Source: Pohlia nutans (Eukaryota; Streptophyta; Bryopsida; Bryales; Mniaceae). From it: DNA of 64,000 nucleotides. Positions within the stretch are counted from its first letter, which is position 1. Each line of letters starts with the position of its first letter. Position numbers and translations under genes: made by a program. Shown here one piece after another: positions 41,698-55,000 of this stretch. The stretch is taken from assembly GCA_022496805.1 (NCBI GenBank), contig CM040088.1, positions 11,377,001 to 11,441,000 on the forward strand, written 5' to 3'. Below the pieces are notes generated by a model. That model ran no database searches, was not told the origin of the DNA, and saw only the letters and a list, made by a program, of their open reading frames with translations.

Positions 41698-44600
41698 ATG
41701 AGCTATGCCGCTTTCAAAATGGTGCACTGCCCGACGGGCGTGGACAACTGTGTGGCAGCGTACGTGACGCATAGCGCGGGGGAGACGGACTCGGATTCCG
41801 TCCCTCTTCCCGGCGCCGAGTTGATCGCCTCGGGTGGCTACTGGGCCAGCACTCCCAGGGATGCTGCCGGGGGAAGTGGACTCCCTCCTAACCTAGTCAT
41901 CACTAAGGCCAACGTGCTCGAGGTTTTTCATGTACGATTGCTGGAAGGAGACGACAGCACCGTGAACGGCAGCAATGATGCCGGGAACCCCGAAACCACG
42001 CCCAGGGGTGGTCTTATGGCTGGTCTTTCGTATGTCAAGCTCGAACTTGCCTGCCACTACAGGTTTTTATCATTCGATATTCATAGTCGCAAATGCGAGT
42101 GGTTGCGTCATGCAAATTTTGGTTTAATGTGAATACAGTTTCAACGTAATGGACGAGTTTCATGTGATTTTTCCGTCAGATAGTAGTTTTAATGGCACAT
42201 TGCCGACGTGATTTAATTTTTCTACAACATCCAGGATCTTATTGTCTCAAATTTTGGTAGCATTGGCGTGTATGCATAAAGTTACCCGCCCGTGGCAATC
42301 GGTGTGCGTGGATAAGTTAGGGTTTAGGGTTTAGGGATATCATTTTGTACCAAAAGTCATGATATCTCGAAGCTATGATATTTCTAAACCCTAAACCCAT
42401 CTGTTGAATTTAGGTACCAAATAATACCATCTGTTCAATTTAGGTACCAAATGATAGCATCTGTTCATTTAGGTACGAAAATCGATATTGTTTTTCGTTT
42501 CGAATAAGACGAGACCAATTGTTTCTTGAGAGCAGTCCTTTTTATTGTGTTGCTGAGGTTGAAGTTATAGGGGGGACAGGTGATTGTGGTTATAGGATGT
42601 TAACGTGCTTGTCGTATGGGAATCGACCTCGATTGTTCACTTTGTGCTTTTTTGGCTCACAGATTGCATGGTAATGTGGAGAGCTTGGGAGTACTATCAT
42701 ATCGACGTGATGAAGGGCGGAAGGGCCGAGACGCAATTATCCTCACATTTCGTGATGCCAAAATCTCAGTCTTGGAGTTTGATGACTCCACTCATGGTCT
42801 TCGCATTGGGTAACATTTGAAATCCTGATACCATCGTATTCTAGCTAGCCACTGTCAAGCTGTAAAGGCTTTGGTATAAAGCTCCTCCGTAACGTTGGCG
42901 TCTTTCTGTGCAAGATTTAGGAAGTCTCTGTTTTTATGTAATGCTTTAAACTGTTTTTTAAAGAGCACTCACAAACAAATCCCTAGATAGCCTCCACTGT
43001 GATGATCGGAAATAGCTTTGAGAAAATTCCGCATTAGATCTTGCTAGTCTCACTCTTATTAAATTGTAACAGTTGCATTTTAATCAGTGGTGAAGTTAGT
43101 GGAGTACCATGATTTTTGTGAGCTTTTGGGAAAAGGAATATGAATTGTGTTGATTGGTTGTGTTATTTTGAACTCGATGATAAGAATGTTAGTACTGTCA
43201 GCTATCTTAAATACCTTCATTCTAGAGTGGATATATCTGGAGTCACCTTGAGTTATACGATACGTTGATGGCAGCTCACTTCATTATTTTGAGGGCCCGG
43301 AGTGGCAGTATCTAAAGCGGGGCCGAGAGCGATTTGCAAGGGGCCCTTCTGTCCGAGCTGATCCTTTGGGCCGTTGTGCTGGAGTTTTGGTTTATAACTC
43401 TCAATTGGTCCTACTAAAAGCTGCACAGGTTCGCTCCACCTCCTTGAATGAGGTTCTGTACTTTTTTCTCTCTACTTCAGGAAAAATCAAGTAGCCTTAC
43501 ATTGACCTGGTGTATTTGAAAGCTGATTTTTTTGACGTATCATTTTATTATATTTTTCAGGCAGGATACGGTCTTGGAGATGAGGATGAAAGTCTAAGCA
43601 TGGGTGGCAAGCTCTGTGCCCATGTTGCGTCTTCATATATTGTGAGCTTGCGGGACATGGATATGAAGCATATCAAGGACTTCGTGTTTCTTCATGGCAA
43701 GCCACTTCTCCCTGTTCAGTTTATTATTGCGATTTCAATAGGCGGAGAGTAACAGATAATCTAGAAGGCGAATCCTGTCACAGTGCTTTTCAGATTCTTA
43801 AGATGATTTTCTGACATCTTTACAATCTTTTCTAATGTCCGAGCAGGTTATATTGAGCCAGTCTTAGTGGTGTTACATGAGAAGGATCCTACATGGGCAG
43901 GGCGTGTGGCAATTAGGCGTCATACTTGTGCAGTTACTGCTCTCAGCATCAATACAACATTAAAGCAACATCCTCACATCTGGTCTGCCACTGTATGTAT
44001 GAGCCTCCCCCTCATGTTTTACTTTTAAAACGGTTATTGAATTGAGATGAGATGAGAACACTTAAAATTTCTCATTACCTTCTCATGAGATGAGACTCAC
44101 GTATGTCTACAAATATTTGTATGTCCTCTCTTCCTGAAGACCCTGCTTATCCGCTCATCCCATGTGCAATATCATCCTGTGCAGAGTCTCCCTTATGATG
44201 CCTATAAGCTTCTTGCTGTTCCAGCTCCCATTGGTGGGGTTTTAGTGTTTTGTGCCAACTCTTTGCACTACCATAGCCAGGTGTGATATCATATCTGAAA
44301 TGACAGATTTTTTTGCAACTGCGTAAGGTTCAATGACATGCATTTAAAGTCGGGTTATTTAATTTTGAGCCCTGTGATTGTAATTCTGCTGATATCTCTT
44401 TACACGTTTTATGAACGTTATAATGCCTTTTTTCGGTCTTGAACTGTAGGGGTTCTTTTATGTGCTGTATGAGCAGTGTCTAGCATCAGGGTCATTACAG
44501 CGATATTTAAGGTGTCCAAAGACAGTCATTAACATCAAGAATTTTTCTTTGAAGTGAGTTTTTTAAGTAACTCTAGTTCTTTCTGATACAGTCAGGTTCC

Positions 44601-47600
44601 TGTGCTCTGGGTTTGAACGAATTTGCGGTGGTGCCAGAAGGCAGGTAAGTCTTGGCAGTGACAGGATGTTTTCTCAGTTCACAATTTTTGAATGCAGTAC
44701 TAGAGTTTGGCGGAGTGTCCTTTCATCAGTGTCGATTACTAAGTCCAGTAGGTTGAATAAAAATTAGATATTGGTCTGAAATTTGTGTTTTTTGGCTTAC
44801 AGTGCAGAGTATCCAAAATCTAAACTATCAGTGGAGCTAGATACGGCGCAAGCCACATGGGTTGCCCATGATACAGCTCTAATATCGACAAAAACTGGGA
44901 TGCTGCTGTTCCTCTCTCTTGTCTATGAAGGGAGGTAAGATAGTTCTCGCTCCCACACGTACTTCTACTCTGTTACCTGACTCATACTTCTACATTTATT
45001 CAGGGGCTGAGTTTTTGGACTTTGATGATACAGGTCTGTGCAAAAATTAGAACTTTCAAAGTCAATGGCTTCTGTTCTGACTTCAGTAAGTGCTCGTCTC
45101 TTTTTTGACCTGGTTGAGTTAGAATAGATCCACTCCACTGCTTCACAAATTTTTGCTTTGCTGCTTCATTAGACTTGAGGAATCTATCTATCATGTGTGT
45201 TGAGAGAGTTAATCCAAAAGCAACCTCGATCCTGGAAGTTAGTATACTTTGTAAGGTATACCCTTCACGCAAAGTATTGAAAAATCAAGACATCCCAAGT
45301 TTGATAGTTGGTCTCTTCTCTTCTTTACATACAATGGTAGTGGTCTAGAACCTAGCCTTGAGAGGTTGATCATCTTAACGAAGTCACTGAAGTCTTGTAT
45401 CTAACAATATTTTTCTTATTGTCTGCAGTGCATGTGCACCATTGGAGACAACTTTTTCTTTCTTGGAAGTCGGCTTGCTGATAGTCTACTTGTACAACAT
45501 ACTTTAGGGAGTGCATCAGCACGAACTCCAAGCGCGATAGTGAAAACAGAGAGGGAGGAGGTAATTGTTTTGCCTAACGGAGCTTATGTTATTTTTGGTT
45601 TGGAAACTGGCACTCGTGATAGCTGTTCTGAAAAACCAAGGTACCAGTTGTCAATTTTTTTTGTTTTGTCCTGCTTACACTTTAGGGGAAAATCTTTCAT
45701 ACCAAATACGTCATCTTTATGAGATTGTGGAAAAGTAAATGACGGATGATCCAAAATGTTTGTCTGCTGTCCTAAAACTTCCTCAAGCGGTTGTAACATA
45801 CACTGACCAGTTTTTGTCATTAATATATTGTTTGAAGGCATGTGTATACTTTTAATATCGCGGGCATTAATGAATTCTATGAAGTACTTTCTTTCGAAAT
45901 ACTGGTTTTCTATGTTTACGATAAACGTGCTTCATTCGGTCTCACTATCCTTCGCTTTATAGTTTTAATGGCTTAAATAGTTTGCTTGTGGTGTAAGAAT
46001 GGTTAATCATAGATTTGCTATATCATTTTTTAGGGTGATACGGAGACGGATATTGCTGGCCCGGCTGCCAAGCGGTTGAAACGGGAACCCTCAGATAATG
46101 GAGAGGAAGGAGTAAGTGCTGAAGAAATGTCTTTGTACTATTCTTCACCGACTTCATCTGATACTTCCCAGGTACGCTCGTGATAGATTTTACTTCGAGA
46201 ATGCGTCTGCTATGTAATGTCTGCTAGTGGTCCTGATACACTGTTCTTGGTAAGATCATTACCACTGACTTCTGTGGGCTTTGATTGACTTTTTATAATT
46301 GCATCAACTTTTGAATCCCTTCTGATGCAAATTTACACCCATCGTTGACAGTAAAGTTTTTCTGAAGATCACAAGGCTTTTAGGACAGCAATCATACATA
46401 CACGTGTCTTCTGAATGCTGTCCTCTCATGGCTGTCTTGAAATGCAGAAGAAGACGTTTTTATTTACAGTCCGCGATTCATTGGTGAATATTTGTCCCTT
46501 GAGGGATTTTGCATATGGACTGCGCTCAAATGCAGATCCAGATGCTTCTGGTCTCAGCAAGCAGAGCAACTATGAACTGGTACGTGGGCTGGACATTGCG
46601 ATTTCTTGCAGTATGTTTAGGTACAGATCTGCATTCCAGGAATCGGTTACAAGTTTATAAAATTATTGCCTGGCTTTGCTTTCAAATTCAGAATGCCATG
46701 ATATCTTATTCGATGTGCTTTTCAGGTAGCATGCTCTGGGCATGGGAAAAATGGAAGTTTATCTGTGCTACATCAGTCAATTCGACCAGAGCTCATTACA
46801 GAGGTATGTGTTTTGTATTTTGGTTTACCAGCATCTGAAAGTAGCACTCGTAGGTTCCTTTTTGCAGAAGATGGTCCATAACGAAGAGTGTTTCCACCCT
46901 CAAGTTGCGAGTCTCTGACATATTACTCTGTCGACTTTGTATGTCAGGTGGAGCTACCAGGGTGTTCTGGGATCTGGACTGTATATCACAAGGCTGAGAG
47001 AGATGATGCAACTGAGTTCGATTTTCGTACCAGTGAGGCCGAGGAGTTCCATGCTTATCTTATCATCAGTTTGGAATCTAAAACCATGGTATGCAGTTTT
47101 ATCAAGGAAAATTTGCGACATTCATTTCAAAACATTAGTTGATATAGATGGAGGTTCAATGTTTTCCACTTTAGCACTCAGTTTTGGAAATTTTAAGAGA
47201 ACAACAGCAAACCAAATCAAGTTTGCATTAATTTTCATGTCTCAGTTTATGAATGTTTTTTGAACCCTCACTATGGTCCAAGATTTTGCAGTGATCGTAT
47301 TCTTTTCGGATGTATCTTTATACAATAGTTTTTTCCCCTTCCGGTACCTCCATTGTCATTTTAATAGTCCGATTCACATGCAAGCGGCCACAACTTTTAA
47401 TCTTATCAGCCTTTCTTATTTAGCTGCTTTTCAGGAACAAATAAGATAACTGCTAATCAAATTGCTTGCTGCAGGTTCTTGAAACAGGAGATACGTTAGG
47501 AGAAGTGACCGAATCTGTTGAATATTTCACAGAAGGGAGCACCATTGCTGCTGGGAACTTATTTGGCAGGTATTTTCTATTTTCATCATGTACATTGCCA

Positions 47601-50600
47601 TCATGAAAGTGTTGTTGGATCTCACGATGGATTCCTCTTTCCGGCTTTTCGATTGCTCCCTTCTCCTTCTGAGTGTGCTTCTCCTATTCAGTTTGAAAAA
47701 TGTGCCTTCACGGTTGATAATGCCCTAGTGATGTGTACGCAGGCGTTTTGTGGTACAGGTCTTTCAAAATGGTCTGCGGCTTCTTGATGGAGCAAAAATG
47801 ACGCAGGAGTTATTGATTGAGAGTCCTCATCTGGAGAATGGTGCTGCTGAGGTGGCAAGTAATCTGGTTATTGACGCGACCATTGCCGATCCATTTGTGT
47901 TACTTAAGATGACAGATGGCAGTCTACAACTTGTTGTTGGAGGTAAGTATACTGTTGCTCTGCAATAGAATTTCCATCCTTTAAGATTCTTTACCTTCTT
48001 ATTGTGCATGTCTATCTGCTACCGTATGACAGCCATAGCTATGTCCTACATGTTGCTTTTCATCCTTCATCTCATGTATGCTGTTTGTGCTTGATTTACG
48101 CCTGACAAGATGAATATGAGCAAGAAGGTTGGATGCTGAACTTACTGTGTCATCCCTGATTATGAACAGATACTGAGAGCACTAAACTTACCATTTCTCA
48201 GCCACCTAACTTCATTTCAACAACAGACACAATTACAACGTGTACACTTTATCAAGATAAAGGCCCACACTATTGGCTGCAGCGGACATGTAGTGAGACA
48301 ATTTCAGATAGAAGTCAGTGGCCTTCTACTTCTGATCAGGTTTGTACCGTTTATATATAGTTAGGAGAAGTCTTCGAACTACTCAACTACAATGTAATAC
48401 TTCTGTTTGTACCAGGTCAGATTGAGAATTCTAGTAATTTAACGATCATCTGTCTCTCCGTCATTAGTAGACCTACTTGTGCAACTCTAAAAGCTTACTA
48501 GTCATAACAGCTGAAATTCCTGATATTTTCAGTAAATCTGGTATAAGCATTTGCAATAAAAGATTTCAGACAAAGATGTTAACAATCTTGCTCGTCTCTC
48601 TGATGGACCGATAGATTATGCACCTACGCCTTAATATCTTACTTGGGTTTTATGGACAGGGTAATGTGTACTGCGTCCTCTGCCGGAAGAGCGGCAGGTT
48701 GGAGATTTATGATCTGCCCCGCGTGACTTGTGTATTTGCTGTGGATTATTTCAATCACGGAATGTCAGTTCTCTGGGATCAGAAAGTTCTTGAAAGACGA
48801 GCTAATACCAATGCAGCTTTAAAAGAAGGCGCAGAAGAAGACAAAGCACCTGGAGATGATATTTTACGAGAATTTGGTTTGAGTCTACACGTCACTCAAA
48901 TCTGCTTCGAAAGTTGGGGGGAAAAGTTCGGACGCCCTTTCCTACTTGCAACCCTTTCAGATGGGACTATGCTTTGCTATCATGCATTTTCATACGAAGC
49001 TATTGAACCTAGCGATGCGCTTGAATCCAGAGAGGCCACTATAAGAAGCCTTAAGGATTCACCACGACTTGCACACCTGAGGTTTGTGCGTATTCCCATT
49101 GATTGGGTAAGCGGGCAAGAGGACGGTGTCAAAGTCGTGCACGAAACTAGGTTTTCCTCTTTCAAGAATGTAGGATCCTTTCCCGGTGTTTTTGTGACAG
49201 GACTACGGCCAACATGGCTCATGGTCTGCAGAGGAAGATTACGTCCTCACCCTCAGGTACAATTAACCAAAATTCTGTCCGTTTGTGTATCAACCTGTGT
49301 ATATGGTATTAATCAGGGTTTGAATGAAATTAAAGTCTTTTTAATGCTACAAAATCATGATTGATATGTCCTCTTCACTCCTACAGTATTCTTAATACCA
49401 TCGCTGATTTTGGATTGGCAGTTTTGTGATGGAACAATACTGGGATTCACACCATTGCACAATGTCAACTGTGCGCATGGTTTTATCTACATTACAGCTG
49501 AGGTAGTCTCTCTGTCTTCTCAAATATAAATGGGCTGATTTTTTTACACAGTTCAGTTCAATTGGTTAATATACTTTATTGCTAGGGAAATGAACGTATG
49601 CTTGGATGTATACTGCAGGTTGACATATTCTAAAACACATATGTAGTGATTACAGTGAAACTTGTTAACATAGGAGCTCTGATATTTTTCTGACTCAATT
49701 TTTGTTAGTTGATAATTGAGCGATTATTGTGCTTATATCTTTACGTGTTGTTTGACATCATAATACTATATACTCTCATCAATTTCTTATCCTAGTTTGT
49801 TCGCCTGCTACACAGGGTAAACTCAAAATTTGTCAACTACCATCGCTTCTCTTCTACGATAATGATTGGCCAGTTCAAAAGGCATGTTCTACCAAGCATT
49901 TGATCACATACGTGTCTTCAATGGTCTTTTGTGAAGCTTGTTAATATGTGTTCATGAATATGATCATAACATGAAATTTCCTGAACCATGAACAATAGCA
50001 ACACACTTGAGTGTCTTATCATTCCTTGGCTATCTGAGCTTCAGCTTCTTTGGATTTCAACATTGATTATTATAGTGGGCCTGAGTTCTAGTTGTCCATC
50101 TCATGGCCATGATATCGCTTTATAGTTGATTTTATTTACATATCTCTAACCTACTTTAACTTTTTTTTGCAGATTCCACTCCGTGGTACTCCTCACCAGA
50201 TAACATATCATGCAGATGTCAATTTGTATGCTCTTATTATCTCCACTCCTGTAAGTTAGTGATATCATCTTTTCACCAAGCAAATTCAGGTTACAGGCTC
50301 TATTTGTTTGACATCTTGAACAGTTTTGGTGACGGACCTCAAACTTTACAGGTGTCACGACCAACAGCCCAAGTGCTCATGGGTGATGGCCATCCCTTCG
50401 ACCAGCAACAAGAAAATTCTATAGGAGAAGATGGCCAAAGATTGGTAACATCCGAGGATTATGAGGTTCGAATCATTGAACCAGCTCAACCAGGTGGCAA
50501 TTGGGAGGCCAAGGCTGCTATCAAAATGCACATGACAGAGAACGCATTAACTGTTCGAATCGTTAGCATAAAGGTATGTGTCAGTTTAGCTCATGATGGC

Positions 50601-52628
50601 AACATTTGGATTTCCTTCAACTCTATTTCATGGTCTCCCAAGTCGATTACGCTAATTTTAATGTCTCTATTGTTCTGAGTGACATTTACTGAGGCTTTTA
50701 GGTTGTCCTACATTTGCAGCGTTCCTGTACTAACTAGATATAACTGTATGGAATGTCACAGGACATCTCAACAGACCAGACACAGACATTACTTGCTATT
50801 GGTACATCATATGTGCAAGGAGAGGATGTCGCTGCCAAAGGTCGGATCATCCTTGTGTCCGTCGGCAAGGATCCCCAGGAACCTAGTTCATGGGTATGTA
50901 TTGCCCGCATACAACTCCTGATGTCATGTTGTAGTAGATACGAGCTGAGATATACTGTTCACTTTCTTGTACTTAGAATTTTAGAATGTGATTCCAAATT
51001 TTGCGTGAGTTTGTATATATGGAGCTATGCGTTCATCCATTTTCTTGGTTCGATGTCAAATGTATGCAACTTGATTATACTCTTTTGTGAGCTTTATTCT
51101 GAATTTGACAAGGAAGTACTGAATGAAATCTTACTATAATCTCTGGTGTGATATTTGGTGTACAGGCTAGAGAAATATATTCAAAGGAACTTAAGGGCTC
51201 AATTTCTGCAATTGCATCACTTCAGGGTCACCTTTTGGTTGCAATCGGCCCTAAAATTATTTTACACTCATGGAATGGGTCTGAGCTTAATGGTGCTGCT
51301 TTCTTCGATGCACCTTTATACGTTGTGAGCCTGAACATTGTAAGATCCCAATCTCCAATCTGTTTATATCTTTTTGGATTCTTGAAAAGAGCTAAGATAA
51401 CATTATCAACTATTTCGACAGTTTTATTTTGACTGTATGTACTATATGATCTCAAATGTCCTTCAATCTATTATTGTTCTATTTTCTCAGGTCAAAAACT
51501 TCATTTTGTTTGGAGACATACATAAGAGCATCTACTTCTTGTGTTGGAAAGAGGATGGTGCACAGCTCACACTGCTGGCAAAAGATTTCGGTTCACTTGA
51601 CTGCTATGCAACAGAGTTCCTAATCGATGGCAGCACACTCAGTCTCCTGGTATCAGACAGCCGGAAGAACCTGCAGGTATGAGTAGCACCTCTTAGATCA
51701 CTCTCTACTCTTTGTAGACCTAACCGCATCACCTAAATCAATAACGAAAACAGCAGTCTCATTACTGGTTTATTCCACTTCAGTGAGTCCTATTCTTGGA
51801 ACAAGAATTAAGTCAGTCTTTTAATGGTAACCATTCTCAGATGCTTATTTGGACGCTTTAAGGTGTACACATCTTAAGTGAATACTCGATGCTGACAATG
51901 TCTTGAGGACGAAAGTTGTAACGTCACTGACTCGAACCAAGGGTAATTCAAACAGATATTTTCATATGCTCCCAAAAGTATGGAGAGTTGGAAGGGGCAG
52001 AAGTTACTTTCAAGAGCAGAGTTCCATTTAGGTGCTCATGTCAACAAGTTCCATCGTCTTCAAATGCTTCCTACTCCCGGCAGTGCTCGATCGAATAGAT
52101 ATGCCGTTCTCTTTGGCACTCTGGATGGGGCCATCGACTACTTAGCGCCAGTAGATGAACTGACATTCCGAAGACTCCAAACGTTGCAGCGTAAGTTGGT
52201 AGATTGTGTATCTCATGTTGCAGGAGTGAACCCACGCGCATTCAGGCAGTTCCGGTGTGATGGGACAGCTCACAGGCCAGGGCCAGATAATATCGTGGAC
52301 GGCGAGCTCCTGAGCCAGTAAGCCCTTGCTGCTCCTGTTCTTTGTATGCAACTTAATTTATTTGCAGTTTTTTTGGTTGCTCTTGCTTCTTCCTCAAAGT
52401 TTCATACAATTTAATCTGATTTCCAGTGTTTTTTGGGGCTGTTCCCTTTGCTTGCGAGACTTCAATATGGAGGTTGTTACCTGTACTGACTGTCCCCTCT
52501 CACGTGCGTGCAGCTATGACATGCTACCTCTGGACGAGCAGCTCGAAATTGCTCGTCAGATAGGAACTACTCGAGCACATGTGCTGTCAAATCTACGTGA
52601 CCTTGCCTTGAGCACAAGTTTCTTGTAA
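41698..52628 (+). CDS. CPSF160: Cleavage and polyadenylation specificity factor subunit 1 (CPSF160)
   Basis: Large scaffold subunit of the nuclear CPSF complex, which with CPSF30 and WDR33/FY recognises the poly(A) signal during mRNA 3' processing. I could follow 27 coding exons: 41698-42062, 42663-42809, 43275-43428, 43561-43696, 43847-43992, 44185-44280, 44592-44644, 44803-44934, 45034-45085, 45429-45560, 46034-46171, 46448-46579, 46726-46803, 46948-47088, 47475-47569, 47743-47942, 48170-48339, 48660-49256, 49422-49502, 49816-49881, 50173-50250, 50352-50573, 50762-50893, 51166-51339, 51491-51676, 51956-52317, 52514-52628. They join in frame to 1,459 residues, close to the known plant length. 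Landmarks: MSYAAFKMVHCPTGVDNC start, IILTFRDAKISVLEFDDS, KDFVFLHG-YIEPVLVVL, DNFFFLGSRLADSLLVQ, an NLS-like AAKRLKRE, SVEYFTEGSTIAAGNLFG, and the CPSF-A region with GPKIILHSWNGSELNG, LFGDIHKSIYF, AEFHLGAHVNKF and a C-terminal STSFL. Introns after exons 4 and 20 use GC donors. A CAG at 41690-41692 and a CAAG-GTGATG at 41351-41360 suggest a 5' UTR intron. Confidence 0.97.
42316..42484. repeat. Telomere-motif hairpin and 30 bp tandem repeat in CPSF160 intron 1
   Basis: TTTAGGG repeats (42316-42336) and the inverse CTAAACCCTAAACCC (42384-42398) flank paired GATATCAT/ATGATATC motifs. From 42397 a unit of about 30 bases, CCATCTGTTGAATTTAGGTA plus CCAAATAATA, occurs nearly three times. It lies wholly within intron 1. 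Confidence 0.8.
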
Positions 52629-52949
52629 TGCAATCGGTGATCTTAATTATTTTTCAAGCAGATGTTTCGTGCATTTCCTTGTTTGCTTGAATTATGAGTT
52701 GCCAGATATCATTGGATGACAGGTTTTGTAATATTTAGCATACCTATAATATTTTCATTACAGTACCAGTATTCCCCCAAAAAACTTATAATACTGATAA
52801 AAGTAAATAGAGTTCCTATAAAATCTGAACTGAACTGGATATTATCACATTCCAGTATTTGCAGAGAATATTTTATGTTGTGTACATTTGTGATTGGACA
52901 GTTTTCCACATGATCTTACCCTAGACACCCAACAAGCCAAATTCTTATA
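52629..52949. other. CPSF160 3' flank
   Basis: Presumed 3' UTR and terminator of CPSF160. No clear AATAAA is present close by; nothing else is seen up to the D element. Confidence 0.4.
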
Positions 52950-53202
52950 CCGTAGGGGAATGCGGTCGCCACCCTGCGAGTGAAAATATATATATTGAAA
53001 AATAAGGTTCCCCCCTAAAAAACTAATTTCTTGATTTTAGTTTTTTAGCAACAAATAAAAAATAAAAAAGGCCGAAAATGGATTAAAATGAGCTAAAATA
53101 ACTAAAAATAATTTATTCTATTTATGTTTTTCGTCCTAATAATTTCCGGTTAAAAAAAAAAGATTTGAATTTTGTTTTGAAAACCCTGCTATGGTATTAT
53201 GG
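52950..53202. mobile_element. Family D element, second copy
   Basis: Starts CCGTAGGGGAATGC after TA (52948-52949) and ends CCCTGCTATGGTATTATGG. The interior matches 2612-2875 (AATAAGGTT, TTTTAGCA, AATTTATTCTATTT). The left TIR is diverged and the right TA has become TG. Confidence 0.6.
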
Positions 53203-53654
53203 TGCTTCTTATGGAATAACGTTACCAAGTGTTTTTGAAAAATAAACTTCAAAGTTCATAAAATTTTCATGACGTTTCGAAGCTTTTTATAATTGTAAGT
53301 TATGATTTTTTTTTGATGTATTAGCTTGTAAAATCATTACACTTTCTTTCCATGATACAATTTTTTTGGGAGAATTCTTGAATAAGTTAATCATGTGCTT
53401 GGTTTATAGCATAATAGAGCAGTGGGAGCCAACACCCTTTTGCAATGGGACCACAATCTAGTTACAATTAGAAACTAAGTTTACGTGACAATGACGGTAG
53501 TCCCAAAATTCATGGAATAGAAAAGTGAATCTAGTTGAAGATTCTCTTTTGATCCAATTTTAAAAAGGGTGCTCTATTGCACTGGTCTATTATGCTATTT
53601 TTAATGTGGGAATTTTAATGTGATTCATTGGAAAAGTGCACCTGTTATTGAGAA
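53203..53654. other. Spacer before the LINE
   Basis: AT-rich. Two stretches mentioning AATAGAGCAGTGGGAGCC (about 53413) and TTGCACTGGTCTATTATGC (about 53576) are partly inverse and may be ends of a small foldback element. Confidence 0.3.
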
Positions 53655-53929
53655 ACTAAAAAAGCCAAAAACAAAACACATAGTGAAATAACCTACATAT
53701 ATGATGACACCAGTGAACATCTCATTACCATTCCAACCATCAGACTAAAATGGCTATGGCAACAATACAACAAATACAAGTACAATGCACATGGTCTAAT
53801 ACCACCTACACAATCATTTGAAACGGAAATTGTTTGGCTCTATCAAAAATATAAATATAAAAACCACAAGAAAGAATCACTAGAAGAATCACAACATACT
53901 CTACCTACTAACATCATAAACTACCTCAC

Positions 53930-54320
53930 AACAACATTTAAAATAGCCCACTCTTACTTTTCCTCACCAATAATATGCTCCATAAAACCACACAATTCTA
54001 CTCCCCATTCACAAGAGACAATTTTTTTGGCTCACTCGGCACAACCTTTCAATACAAATGGAGAAGAATTGAATACGCCCACCCAAACAACGAAAAAACA
54101 ACACAACAAGCAATACACTGGACGCGCCTAGTAGCAAAACATGACGCAAAAACCATCACCATTTTAACAATGCCAGATATTAACTGGTACCAAAACTTCT
54201 CGCCATATACAGGACCTTTCCCAGACACGTTATTGCACACTTTGCGGTAGACACCATTACATATGTAGAACCAACAAACCACAAATAGAACCACTCGCAA
54301 TACACATTTTTTGTATTCAC
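53930..54320 (+). pseudogene. LINE segment resembling a PCIF1/phage-type adenine methyltransferase fold
   Basis: Two registers read TFKIAHSYFSSPIICSIKP then, after a shift near 53985, FYSPFTRDNFFGSLG, YAHPNNEKTTQQAIHWTRL, TITILTMPDINWY and PDTHVIAHFAVDTITYVEP. The order SP-x(n)-D-x(2)-FGS-x-G, then a (A/N)HP--E block, then hydrophobic strand with P--W recalls the PCIF1 cap-adjacent methyltransferase layout. The NPPF catalytic motif would be represented by AHPNN, so activity is not implied. This is motif reasoning, not a search result. Confidence 0.35.
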
Positions 54321-54572
54321 CACAAAAACCACAACATTAGCACAGCTAACCAAATAGACACAATAAAAACAATAATTGAAAATCTACAAATAACACAACA
54401 CTATATACAAAAAGCCTCACCTACACCCCTAATACACCCGTCAACAAAAGCACCAAATGGAACAAACTAATGTACTCACCCTATACCAATACAGAAATCA
54501 CGAACACACCACCATTAATTACCAAACTACGAAATCAACACCACATTAAAATTCCCACCACAATACAACTAT

Positions 54573-55000
54573 TACACAAATGGATCCTTTGTACCACCAA
54601 AAAAAGATGACGATGGACACTGAAAAAAGAAAAAACGGACTACGGAATTTACAACGCATCAAAAGTAGAAGTACAAATATCAAAAAGACTACTTGGCCCT
54701 CAAACAAGCTTTAGAGCCGAACTAATGGACATACATGAAACACTTACATTAATCACCACGAAATACTCAAATGAACCCACACACATCTTTACCGATTGCC
54801 TCAACTGCCTATATGTACTAAATACACAACTAAAACACCCAACTCAACATAATAACCATGCCAATAAAACCATATTAATAAAGATGACAGAGATGCTAAA
54901 AAGACGTACATAACCTATCACAATATACAAAGTTAAAGCACACACCAAAATTGAAGGAAATGAACAAGCATACCAACTTGCAAAAGAAGGTACTAAGAAA
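54573..55000 (+). pseudogene. LINE RNase H type-1 domain, degenerate
   Basis: YTNGSF at 54573, a frameshift at about 54622 (one base lost in TGG-A-run), then DYGIYNASKVEVQ, FRAELMDIHETL, HIFTDCLNCLYVLN and, after a stop at 54911, KVKAHTKIEGNEQAYQLAKEG. These match the four RNase H motifs. Of the four catalytic acidic residues, the Glu (AEL) and second Asp (FTD) remain, while the first Asp is Asn (YTN) and the last is Tyr (EQAY). Confidence 0.85.

Noticed and set aside
44450..44560. Extra CPSF160 exon (GFFYVLYEQCLASG) suggested by a CTGTAG acceptor
   Set aside because: Including it breaks the phase; skipping it joins exon 6 to the TCAGGTTCCTGTGC exon in frame and matches plant CPSF160.
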